A stretch of DNA of 11,501 nt, from positions 1 to 11,501 of the forward strand of contig DATLFC010000154.1 of the NCBI GenBank assembly GCA_035525015.1. The letters are read 5' to 3'. This document shows positions 1 to 6,302 of this stretch, piece by piece. How positions within the stretch are numbered: the stretch's first letter is position 1; each line of letters starts with the position of its first letter. The translations under genes and the position numbers were made by a program. Source of the DNA: DATLEX01 sp035525015. Its GTDB lineage: Bacteria; Acidobacteriota; Thermoanaerobaculia; Gp7-AA8. Under the pieces are notes generated by a model, which ran no database searches, was not told where the DNA came from, and was given only the letters and a program-made list of their open reading frames with translations.

Positions 1-964
1 CCAGGCGATCGATGGCGCTGATCGCGGTGAAGGGATCGTTGACGCCGGGTGAGAGGGCGAGGGCGGCGATCTGCACCAGCTGCTGCAGCGGATACTCCAC
101 GTCCTGCACCGGTGTACGCGCGCTGCCGAGCACGAACGCGCCCACCAGCCTCTCGCGGCTCTTATCTTCCACCGGCTTCCGGGCATGGGCTTCCAGGAGC
201 CGCTGCCCCCGCACGATGAATTCTCCCGGTTCGACATGGAACCGCAGCAGGAGGTCCTCCTTCGAGGCGATCTCCATCACCACCGCATCGTCGACGGCCT
301 GCAGATAGCCCTCGCCCGTGGAGGAGATCTCCGTCTTCATGTCGTAGGCCGGAGGGACCTCCCAGCGCTCCTCCGGCTGCTCCTCGCCGATCTGCTGCGG
401 GTAGAGGCGGTCGATGGTGTGGTCGAGCTCATGGGCGACGCGGGCGATGATCGTCTCGGCGCGGATCGAGCTCGACACGTGATGGATGAAATAGATCAGG
501 ACGCCGAGGCTGAGGATGGAGAGCAGGACGCCGCCGGTCACCCCCAGGTGCGGTACGAAGGCGGCGTCGTCGTCGCCGCCGATCACGGTCCGGGTCACCA
601 GCAGGCAGTAGACGAACGTGCTGATGAACGTCCCGAGGACGACCTGGTTGCCGCGGTCCTCCATGAAGTTGCGGAGAACGCGCGGCCCGAACTGCTGGGA
701 AGCCAGCGTCAGGGCGACGATGGTGATGGAGAAGACCACCCCCGTCACGGTCATCATGGAGGAGGCGATGGTCCCGAGGACCGCCCTGGCGCCGTCGGCG
801 CCCCCTCCAAAGAGGAGGAACGTGCGGCCGGAGGCATCGATGAGCCGGCGGTCCGCGGCCACGACGAGGAAGGAGAGGACGGCGCTGCTCACGACCATCA
901 ACGCCGGAATGAACCAGAGGCTCGAGCGGACCTTGTCCAGCAGCCCCACCAGAGGAATCCGCAT
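1..964 (-). CDS. DUF2254 family membrane protein (3' end beyond window)
   Basis: I translated this frame by hand; it stays open for 321 residues from ATG at 964 to the left edge. Predicted membrane segments lie near residues 17-37, 66-88, 108-128 and 140-161, followed by a soluble domain. Family hallmarks are the ASQQFGPRVLRNFMEDR block (about 88-104), the following QVVLGTFISTFVYCLLV stretch, and ALSPGVNDPFTA near 303-314, which is typical of DUF2254 (predicted integral membrane proteins of unknown function). Full-length members are about 420-440 aa, so roughly a quarter is missing. An in-frame ATG at 991 would add nine residues; neither start has a clear Shine-Dalgarno sequence. I prefer 964 because the family usually begins a few residues before the first helix. 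The gene is divergent from typA. Function is unknown. Confidence 0.9.
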   Translation of the reverse strand, partial: MRIPLVGLLDKVRSSLWFIPALMVVSSAVLSFLVVAADRRLIDASGRTFLLFGGGADGARAVLGTIASSMMTVTGVVFSITIVALTLASQQFGPRVLRNFMEDRGNQVVLGTFISTFVYCLLVTRTVIGGDDDAAFVPHLGVTGGVLLSILSLGVLIYFIHHVSSSIRAETIIARVAHELDHTIDRLYPQQIGEEQPEERWEVPPAYDMKTEISSTGEGYLQAVDDAVVMEIASKEDLLLRFHVEPGEFIVRGQRLLEAHARKPVEDKSRERLVGAFVLGSARTPVQDVEYPLQQLVQIAALALSPGVNDPFTAISAIDRL

Positions 965-1021
965 GGCAGGGGATACGCAAGGCTCATGCATGGCGGCACC
1001 GCAGCCGCTGGAATTCATTGT

Positions 1022-1027
1022 TACGAT
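1022..1027 (+). promoter_or_regulatory. Candidate -10 element of typA
   Basis: TACGAT lies 18 nt before the typA ATG, in a short A/T-rich patch (about 1012-1037) of an otherwise GC-rich 81-bp divergent spacer. No Shine-Dalgarno sequence is visible before the start. The same hexamer precedes the DUF1089 gene at 3344. No convincing -35 was found. Confidence 0.35.
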
Positions 1028-1045
1028 TAGCGTTAAGCACCCCGC

Positions 1046-2980
1046 ATGCAGCAGTTCCGCTACGACATCCGCAACGTCGCCATCATCGCGCACGTCGACC
1101 ATGGGAAGACCACGCTCGTCGACGCGCTCCTCAAGCAGGCCGGCGCCATCCGCGCCTACCAGCACCTGGACGATCGGGTCATGGACTCGAACGACCTCGA
1201 GCGTGAGCGCGGCATCACCATCCTCGCCAAGAACACTTCGATCCGCTACCTCGTCGATGCCCCCGACGCCCTCGGGCATCCGCCTCACCATGAGGCGACG
1301 CATACCGCGACCGGGCACGATCTTCCGGCCGAGTTCATTCATCCGAACGAAGTGAAGATCAACATCGTCGACACCCCCGGGCACGCCGATTTCGGCGGCG
1401 AGGTCGAGCGGGTGCTGTCGATGGTCGACGGCGTCATCCTGCTCGTCGACGCGGCGGAGGGGCCGATGCCGCAGACGCGGTTCGTGCTGCGGAAGGCGCT
1501 GACGCTGGGGCTGCTGCCGATCGTGGTCATCAACAAGATCGACCGTCCCGATGCCCGCCCGGGCGAAGTGCTGAACGAGGTTTTCGATCTGATGATCGAG
1601 CTCGGCGCATCCGACGAGCAGATCGACTTTCCGATTCTTTACGCCTCCGGCCGCGCCGGCTACGTCCGCACGAGCATGGAGGACGAGAACGACGACTGCC
1701 GTCCACTCTTCGACGCCATCCTCAAACGCATTCCCCCGCCGCCGGGCGACGCGGAAGCGGCGCTGCAGCTCCTCGTCTCCGCCGTCGACTACAACGACTA
1801 CGTCGGGCGGATGGGCATCGGCCGGATTCAGCGCGGACGGATCCGTCAGGCAACCGACGTCATCCTGATTCTTCGCGACGGCACGCAGAAGAAGGGCCGC
1901 GTCACGAAGCTGACGACGTTCGAAGGATTGAAGCGTGAGGAAGTGAGCGAGGCGGCGGCCGGCGAGATCGTCGCCATCGCCGGATTTGCCGACGTGGAGA
2001 TCGGCGAAACGTTCGCCGCGGCCGATGCGCCGGAGCGGCTGGAGCCAATCGCCATCGACGAGCCGACCGTCTCCATGTTCTGGATGGTCAACGACTCACC
2101 ATTCGCCGGGCGCGAAGGTAAGTACGTCACCTCGCGCAATATCCGCGAGCGCCTCGATCGCGAGCTGCGGAAGGACGTCGCGCTGCGCGTCAAGGACACC
2201 GACCTCCCCGACCGTTTCGAAGTGAGCGGACGCGGCGAGCTGCATCTCTCCATCCTGGCCGAGAACATGCGGCGCGAAGCGTTCGAGTTCGCCCTGTCGC
2301 GGCCGCAGGTGATCCTCAAGCAGGTCGACGGCAAGCTGATGGAGCCGTACGAGGCGCTGGTGGTCGACATCGCCGAGGAGCACCTCGGCGCGATCATGGA
2401 AAAGCTCCAGCAGCGGCGTGCCGAGATGACCGACATGGTCAACCCCGGAACGGGCCGCGTCCGCGTCGAGTTCAGGATTCCGACGCGCGGCCTCTTCGGC
2501 ATCCGCACCGAGTTTCTCACCGAGACCCGCGGAACGGGCCTGCTCTACCACACGTTCCTCCAGTACGGTCCCTACCGCGGCGAGATCGCCAGCCGGACGC
2601 GCGGATCCCTCGTCGCCAAGGAAGCAGGCGATACCACGGCCTACGCCATCGAGCCGCTGCAGGAGCGGTCGACGATGTTCATCGGCCCGGGCATCAAGGT
2701 CTACGGCGGGCAGATCGTCGGCGAGAACTCACGCGACGTCGACATGGTCGTGCAGGTCTGCCGCAAGAAGCACCTGACGAACATGCGCGCCTCCGGATCG
2801 GACATCGCCGTTCAGCTCACGCCGCCCCGCGTCATGACGCTCGAGCAGTGCCTCGAGTGGATCAACGACGACGAGCTCGTGGAAGTCACGCCGGAGTCGA
2901 TCCGCATCCGCAAGCGCATCCTCGATCACTCCCGGCGCGAGGTCGCCGCGAAGAAAGCGGCCTCCGCAGCCGCCGTCTAG
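1046..2980 (+). CDS. typA: Ribosome-associated translational GTPase TypA/BipA, with His-rich switch I insertion
   Basis: TypA/BipA binds the 70S ribosome in its GTP form and supports ribosome assembly and stress or low-temperature growth. The G motifs are intact: AHVDHGKT (15-22), RGITI (55-59), DTPGH (109-113), NKID (163-166). EF-G-like domain II, domain III and the TypA-specific C-terminal domain follow, ending in the diagnostic ELVEVTPESIRIRKR segment. Length is 644 aa against about 607 for E. coli TypA. Most of the excess is an insertion of about 32 residues at roughly 68-102, between the conserved NTSI and KINIVDTPG segments; it contains six histidines. That loop lies between switch I and switch II, so it is an odd place for an insertion. 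The start is fixed by the family N-terminus; there is no Shine-Dalgarno sequence. Transcribed alone, convergent with csbD. Confidence 0.97.
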   Translation: MQQFRYDIRNVAIIAHVDHGKTTLVDALLKQAGAIRAYQHLDDRVMDSNDLERERGITILAKNTSIRYLVDAPDALGHPPHHEATHTATGHDLPAEFIHPNEVKINIVDTPGHADFGGEVERVLSMVDGVILLVDAAEGPMPQTRFVLRKALTLGLLPIVVINKIDRPDARPGEVLNEVFDLMIELGASDEQIDFPILYASGRAGYVRTSMEDENDDCRPLFDAILKRIPPPPGDAEAALQLLVSAVDYNDYVGRMGIGRIQRGRIRQATDVILILRDGTQKKGRVTKLTTFEGLKREEVSEAAAGEIVAIAGFADVEIGETFAAADAPERLEPIAIDEPTVSMFWMVNDSPFAGREGKYVTSRNIRERLDRELRKDVALRVKDTDLPDRFEVSGRGELHLSILAENMRREAFEFALSRPQVILKQVDGKLMEPYEALVVDIAEEHLGAIMEKLQQRRAEMTDMVNPGTGRVRVEFRIPTRGLFGIRTEFLTETRGTGLLYHTFLQYGPYRGEIASRTRGSLVAKEAGDTTAYAIEPLQERSTMFIGPGIKVYGGQIVGENSRDVDMVVQVCRKKHLTNMRASGSDIAVQLTPPRVMTLEQCLEWINDDELVEVTPESIRIRKRILDHSRREVAAKKAASAAAV

Positions 2981-2981
2981 G

Positions 2982-3023
2982 GAAATCCTGGAGCGCCGGT
3001 GTCCCACCGGCGCCCCGAAATCC
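2982..3023. repeat. Perfect 9-bp palindrome bounded by 7-bp direct repeats; possible REP-like element or bidirectional terminator
   Basis: GCGCCGGTG (2993-3001) and CACCGGCGC (3005-3013) form a perfect 9-bp stem with a 3-nt loop, between the convergent ends of typA and csbD. The 7-mer GAAATCC occurs on both sides as a direct repeat (2982-2988 and 3017-3023). There is no T-run after the stem on either strand, so it is not a classical intrinsic terminator, though its position would suit one. Similar GC palindromes are scattered between genes in several GC-rich phyla (general knowledge). Copy number in this genome is unknown from the window. Confidence 0.55.
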
Positions 3024-3281
3024 CTACCGCCGGTCCTCAGGCCGGTCCACCGGCCGGTTGGCGTCACTCCTGCTGAGGCCGCGAAGCTCGTTCTCGATCT
3101 GCGAGGCTTCCCACTTCGCTTCGCCGTAGCGCTCCTGAATCTTTCCGACGAGCCGATCCTTGTGTCCGGCGATGTGCTCGAGGTCGTCATCGGTCAGAAG
3201 ACCCCACTTCTCGCGGACTTTGCCCTTGAGCTGTTTCCAGTTGCCCTTGATCTGATCCCACACTCCAGTATCGTCGTGCAT
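3024..3281 (-). CDS. CsbD-like general stress protein
   Basis: This 85-aa hydrophilic protein matches the CsbD-like family (PF05532): an opening with WDQIKGNWKQLKGKVREKWG near residues 8-27, then DDDLEHIAGHKDRLVGKIQERYG, the usual charged repeat-like pattern. Bacillus CsbD is a sigma-B stress protein of unknown mechanism; many homologues are induced by osmotic, acid or envelope stress. The start is strongly supported: AGGAGG (3291-3286) lies 4 nt before the ATG, the best ribosome-binding site in this part of the window. The family is usually 60-70 aa. The last 15 or so residues (ending NRPVDRPEDRR) are encoded by a GC palindromic patch (3040-3055: GGCCGGT, 2-nt loop, ACCGGCC), so the tail may be a recent extension. 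A hairpin-forming repeat sits just upstream of the ribosome-binding site. Confidence 0.9.
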   Translation of the reverse strand: MHDDTGVWDQIKGNWKQLKGKVREKWGLLTDDDLEHIAGHKDRLVGKIQERYGEAKWEASQIENELRGLSRSDANRPVDRPEDRR

Positions 3282-3289
3282 CGTTCCTC

Positions 3290-3306
3290 CTTTTCACGTT
3301 GAAAAG
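3290..3306 (-). promoter_or_regulatory. 7-bp inverted repeat / 5' UTR hairpin abutting the csbD ribosome-binding site
   Basis: CTTTTCA and TGAAAAG form a perfect 7-bp inverted repeat around a 3-nt centre. Read on the csbD strand, the 3' arm ends in the first bases of AAAAGGAGG, so a hairpin in the mRNA would include the start of the Shine-Dalgarno region; a U-G wobble could take one more G. It could act as a translational control hairpin or as a DNA operator for the divergent genes. The repeat is seen directly; the role is inferred. Confidence 0.5.
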
Positions 3307-3343
3307 ATCGCAACGGGCGTGCCGGAAATGCCGTTAGGCGCGA

Positions 3344-3349
3344 TACGAT
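3344..3349 (+). promoter_or_regulatory. Candidate -10 element of the DUF1089 gene
   Basis: TACGAT, preceded by GA, lies 8 nt before the GTG at 3358. Transcription would then begin at or next to the start codon. This is part of why I place the start at 3358 rather than at upstream in-frame candidates. No -35 match is evident. Confidence 0.35.
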
Positions 3350-3357
3350 CGATCCCG

Positions 3358-3903
3358 GTGAGGCGATCGATTCTCTGGACGCGGCTCGACCGGCCGGGGC
3401 ACGAGGCGGCGCGCCTGGTCGAGACGGCGCAGATCAACGAGCTGAGCGGCGCGGCGGTTTTCGTGGAAGACGCGGTGCCGGTGAGTCTCCGTTACCGCAT
3501 CGTCTGTGGTGAGGACTGGGCGACGCGCAGCGTCACGGTTCGCGGATGGATCGGCGAGAGCGATGTCTCGATCGACATCGCCGTGTCGCTCGGCGAATGG
3601 TCGCTGAACGGATCGCCGGTGCCGGCGGTCGCCGGCTGCGCCGACGTCGATCTGCACTTCAGCCCCTCGACGAACCTGCTGCCGATCCGGCGGCTGCAGC
3701 TCGGCGTCGGTCAGTCGGCGGCCGTCCGCGCGGCCTGGCTCCGCTTCCCGAGCTTCGAACTGGAGGTCCTCGAGCAGACCTACAGCCGCGTCGAACGCGA
3801 TCTCTACCGATACGAGAGTGCCGGCGGACGATTCACCGCCGAGCTGCGGGTGAACGAGGCCGGTTTTCCGGTCGACTACGCCGGCGTCTGGCGCGCCGTC
3901 TAG
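3358..3903 (+). CDS. Putative glycolipid-binding protein, DUF1089 (PF06475)
   Basis: The 181-aa product matches the DUF1089 / putative glycolipid-binding family. It has the opening ILWTRLDRPGHEAARL, a LRYRIVCGEDWATRSVTV strand region near 45-61, and the family signature CADVDLHFSPSTNLLPIRRL (94-113), followed by a conserved SYxR/Y-rich end. The family is often described as a beta-rich soluble fold, and its biochemical role is poorly known. No signal peptide is visible, so the protein is probably cytoplasmic. The frame is open back to a GTG at 3319 (194 aa) and also has an ATG at 3328. I prefer GTG 3358 because it matches the family start and lies just after a -10-like hexamer; none of the three has a Shine-Dalgarno sequence. 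The TAG stop overlaps the opposing gene's stop within CTAG. Confidence 0.85.
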   Translation: MRRSILWTRLDRPGHEAARLVETAQINELSGAAVFVEDAVPVSLRYRIVCGEDWATRSVTVRGWIGESDVSIDIAVSLGEWSLNGSPVPAVAGCADVDLHFSPSTNLLPIRRLQLGVGQSAAVRAAWLRFPSFELEVLEQTYSRVERDLYRYESAGGRFTAELRVNEAGFPVDYAGVWRAV

Positions 3904-4427
3904 ATATCCGGGATCTGCATACGGATTCCGGTGGCGTCGAAGTCGTACTCCCCTTTTTCGTCGCGGTCCTGCATCACGCGCAACAGCATGCGCGACACGT
4001 CGACGCGCAGCGGAAGCAGATCGAGCGCCGGCAGGTACCGCTCCGTGAAGACGAACTCTCCCTCGGTCAGCTCGCAGAGATCGAAGATCTCCTTCTCCGC
4101 CTTCTTCCGAAGAAAGCGCAGGAGCTCCGGCTCGGTCAGCATCTTCAGATCGAGAAGCGCCTTCGCAACCGCCACGGACTTGGTCTTCCGCAGCGCACGC
4201 GCTTCCTGGTGCATCTCCTCGGTGACGATGCCGTTGCGGATCAGAAGCCGGCCGAGCGTCGCTTCCGGATTGGACGACGACGAAAAGACGAGAAAGCCCT
4301 CTTCGAAGGCCATCGTCTCCGTCGATTTCGCGGTACGGATCTCCAGCGTCCCCGTCTTCCGGTACTGGCTGATCCACATCAACAGCTCCGGCACCGGCAT
4401 GGCGCCGAGCGTCCCCTGCATGGGCAT
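3900..4427 (-). CDS. DUF4388 (PatA N-terminal-like) protein
   Basis: A 175-aa protein. Residues 3-65 (QGTLGAMPVPELLMWISQ, then RKTGTLEI and MAFEEGFLVFSSS) fit DUF4388, the domain first noted at the N-terminus of the cyanobacterial regulator PatA and common in signalling proteins of Acidobacteria and Deltaproteobacteria. The second half (EEMHQEARALRK, FLRKKAEKEIFDLCELTEGEFVFTER) resembles the helical continuation seen in many family members, where a second GxFxF strand follows. Biochemical activity is not established; it is usually taken as a protein-interaction module. The start is clear: AAGGAGG (4441-4435) lies 7 nt before ATG 4427, with TATGAT (4464-4459) upstream. The frame stays open further upstream, but that part overlaps the next gene in another frame. 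Convergent with the DUF1089 gene. Confidence 0.88.
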   Translation of the reverse strand: MPMQGTLGAMPVPELLMWISQYRKTGTLEIRTAKSTETMAFEEGFLVFSSSSNPEATLGRLLIRNGIVTEEMHQEARALRKTKSVAVAKALLDLKMLTEPELLRFLRKKAEKEIFDLCELTEGEFVFTERYLPALDLLPLRVDVSRMLLRVMQDRDEKGEYDFDATGIRMQIPDI

Positions 4428-4434
4428 GGATGAT

Positions 4435-4441
4435 CCTCCTT
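4435..4441 (-). promoter_or_regulatory. Strong Shine-Dalgarno of the DUF4388 gene
   Basis: AAGGAGG is placed 7 nt before ATG 4427. It fixes this start against a reading frame that stays open for nearly 590 bp further upstream, and against a second ATG at 4421. Confidence 0.75.
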
Positions 4442-4458
4442 GGGAGAGAGAGAACTCC

Positions 4459-4464
4459 ATCATA
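4459..4464 (-). promoter_or_regulatory. Candidate -10 element of the DUF4388 gene
   Basis: TATGAT on the minus strand, about 18 nt before the Shine-Dalgarno sequence, in the 85-bp gap after the upstream gene's stop. It differs from TATAAT at one position. No clear -35 at 16-18 bp. It suggests the DUF4388 gene has its own promoter. Confidence 0.4.
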
Positions 4465-4512
4465 CGGGCGGGCGCCGCGGGCTCAGTCCTTCTTTCCGGC
4501 GGCAAATGCCAC

Positions 4513-4896
4513 TCAGAGCGGCCGCTGCAGGGAATCAGGATTCTCTCCCGCGCGGAGGGAGATCTCCGCCCCCTCCGCCCCCAGCTCGAGGCACTCGAAA
4601 AGATTCCGGACGTACTGCCCGAGGCGGTCTCCCGAGATGCCCGCCTCGACGGCGGCATCCACCAGCTCGCGCGCGATCTGCGCCGCCTCGTCGCGAACGC
4701 GTGCCGCCTCGGCGGGATCGGGATTGTCGTCGTCTCCGCTGTAGCGGAACAGCAGATTCGAGAGCCGGTCCGCCGCATCGAGCACGGCCGGCGCCTCCAT
4801 CCCCTTCTCTTCGATGTGGCGCTCGAGCAGGGAGAGGATGCGGTCGGCCAGCCGGCCGGCGTGCGGCAGATCGAGCGGAATGTCGAAATGCGCCAC
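4513..4896 (-). CDS. Hypothetical 127-aa helical acidic protein
   Basis: I do not recognise a family. The protein is acidic and looks almost entirely alpha-helical: FDIPLDLPHAGRLADRILSLLERHIEEKG (about 4-32), a middle helix AADRLSNLLFRY, a polar DDDNPDPAEAA linker near 55-65, then EAAQIARELVDAAVEAGISGDRLGQYVRNLFECLELG. No signal peptide, membrane helix or metal-binding cluster is visible. Coding is supported by the codon-position pattern, by a consensus-like promoter (TATACT, 4909-4904) 7 nt before the ATG, and by its lying upstream of the DUF4388 gene on the same strand. There is no Shine-Dalgarno sequence, and the promoter position implies a leaderless transcript. It may act with the DUF4388 protein, but this is only suggested by position. 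The opposite-strand frames here have arginine-rich composition typical of shadows. Confidence 0.7.
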   Translation of the reverse strand: MAHFDIPLDLPHAGRLADRILSLLERHIEEKGMEAPAVLDAADRLSNLLFRYSGDDDNPDPAEAARVRDEAAQIARELVDAAVEAGISGDRLGQYVRNLFECLELGAEGAEISLRAGENPDSLQRPL

Positions 4897-4903
4897 GGCG
4901 GTG

Positions 4904-4911
4904 AGTATAGT
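4904..4911. promoter_or_regulatory. Back-to-back -10 elements sharing one TATA core
   Basis: AGTATAGT reads TATAGT on the plus strand (4906-4911) and TATACT on the minus strand (4909-4904). Each lies just upstream of a divergent gene: ATG 4929 on plus and ATG 4896 on minus. On plus, TCGAAA (4883-4888) sits 17 bp upstream as a 4/6 match to the -35. No good minus -35 was found. The two promoters cannot be occupied at once, so the genes are probably reciprocally expressed or balanced. Confidence 0.5.
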
Positions 4912-4928
4912 GCGCGCTGCTCGCCGGC

Positions 4929-6302
4929 ATGCGCGTCGCCCTCGCCATCCTCATCGCTCTCCTGGTCTTCGTGTCGGTGAACGCCGTCACGGTGCGGGCG
5001 CTCCTGCGCGTGCATCCGCGGCGCCGGCGCTGGATCATTGCCGCGGCGGTTCTCGGCAACGCGATGTGGGTGTTTCTGCCGATGCTGCGGCAGCTCACCG
5101 CATTCACGCGCGTGGTGCGCGCCGTGGCCGGTCCGCTCTGGTTCGCCTGGCAGTCATTCGCGATTCTCTACAGCGCGCTGGTCCTGCTCCTCGTCATCGC
5201 CTGGCTGATCGCGCGGCGGCGGACCGCGTTTCCCGCGTTCGCACGCTGGCCGTCGAGAGTCTTCCTGACGCTGGCGCTGCTCGGCACGATCGCCGGGATC
5301 CATCAGGCGCTGGTGCCGATCCGCATCGAGCACGTTCCGATCGATCTGGACGGACTTCCTTCCGAAGCAGCCGGCATGCGCATCGTGCTGCTCGCCGACC
5401 TGCACGTCGGACTCTTCACACGCACCTCGCGGCTCGATACGATCTTCGCGACCGCGCGCGCGCTCGAGCCGGACGCCGTCCTGATCCTCGGCGACCTGAT
5501 CGACGACGATCCCCACTTCGTCCCGAAACTCCTGGCCGGCACGCGTGCACTCGGCCCGGCCGTCCCGCTGCTGGCCGTCCTCGGCAATCACGAGATGTAC
5601 GGCGATCCGCTTCGTGTCATCGAGGCGCTCGAGGGAAGCCGCATCCGGCTGGTCGTCAACGACGGCGTCGCGCTCGGCGGACTGTGGCTGGCAGGAACGT
5701 CCGACCGCGCGGCGATGCAGATGCGCCGGTACGATTCGCTCGAGCCCGATCTCGACGCGGCGCTGGCGCGGCGGCCACCCCATACCTACCCCGTCGTCTT
5801 CTCGCATCAGCCGCAGATCTTCTACCAGGCGCGTGAACGGCGGCTGCCGCTGACGCTCTCCGCGCACACACACGGCGGGCAGTGCGGAATCCGTCCGCTG
5901 GGGTGGTCGCTGGCCGGCGTCTTCCTCGAGTACCACATGGGACACTACCGGTGGGGCGTGTCGCAGCTCTACGTCAACACCGGCACCGGACACTGGCTCG
6001 TGCCGTTCCGCCTCGGGATGACGCCGGAGATCACGCTGATCGAGCTGCGTCAGAAAGCGCGCCAGAGTATCCCTAATGCAACGCGTGCATCGCGTAAACC
6101 ACTCCGCCCGCGCACAACAATCCTGCCAGCGTCGACCCGATCAGCGCGAAGCGCGGCTTCTCGTGGACGTGCGGCAGAAGATCGCTGGCGCCGAGATAGA
6201 GGAGGAAACCGGCGAAGAACGAGAGCTGGTAGGCCAGCATCTGCGGATCGATATCCGCGATCATTGCCACCGTCGCTCCCGCGACAGGCGCCAGGGCATT
6301 GA
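4929..6302 (+). CDS. Membrane-anchored metallophosphoesterase (YkuE/YaeI-like), with a 3' extension antisense to the ZIP gene
   Basis: Four hydrophobic helices (about residues 3-25, 35-55, 70-95, 110-129) precede a calcineurin-like phosphoesterase domain. The catalytic motifs are visible: ADLHVG (D157, H159), LGDLID (D189), GNHE (N220, H221), FSHQPQ (H293) and AHTHGGQ (H313, H315). The last is usually GHTHGGQ, so a Gly-to-Ala change is present. This set suits the YkuE/YaeI group, dinuclear-metal enzymes; related YaeI-type enzymes cleave UDP-diacylglucosamine, but the substrate here cannot be told. The fold should end near residue 377 (ITLIELRQKA). The frame then continues for 80 Arg/Ser/Pro-rich residues that are exactly antisense to the 3' part of the ZIP gene. 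That tail is suspect: a lost stop codon or an indel near 6050-6075 is likely. TATAGT lies 17 nt before the ATG; no Shine-Dalgarno sequence. Confidence 0.9.
   Translation: MRVALAILIALLVFVSVNAVTVRALLRVHPRRRRWIIAAAVLGNAMWVFLPMLRQLTAFTRVVRAVAGPLWFAWQSFAILYSALVLLLVIAWLIARRRTAFPAFARWPSRVFLTLALLGTIAGIHQALVPIRIEHVPIDLDGLPSEAAGMRIVLLADLHVGLFTRTSRLDTIFATARALEPDAVLILGDLIDDDPHFVPKLLAGTRALGPAVPLLAVLGNHEMYGDPLRVIEALEGSRIRLVVNDGVALGGLWLAGTSDRAAMQMRRYDSLEPDLDAALARRPPHTYPVVFSHQPQIFYQARERRLPLTLSAHTHGGQCGIRPLGWSLAGVFLEYHMGHYRWGVSQLYVNTGTGHWLVPFRLGMTPEITLIELRQKARQSIPNATRASRKPLRPRTTILPASTRSARSAASRGRAAEDRWRRDRGGNRRRTRAGRPASADRYPRSLPPSLPRQAPGH

Noticed and set aside
429..980. Minus-strand 183-codon frame starting at TTG 980
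   Set aside because: It is a shifted frame of the DUF2254 gene; its product is Arg/Pro/His-rich and lacks the membrane segments of the true frame.
185..1030. Long plus-strand open frame (281 codons) across the left end
   Set aside because: It is antisense to the DUF2254 gene, whose translation shows clear family motifs; the plus-strand product is Asp/Gly/His/Arg-rich with no domain.
3334..4433. Long open frames on both strands overlapping the DUF1089 and DUF4388 genes
   Set aside because: Products are arginine/aspartate-rich with no recognisable motif, and they cross real genes that have family signatures; typical high-GC shadow frames.
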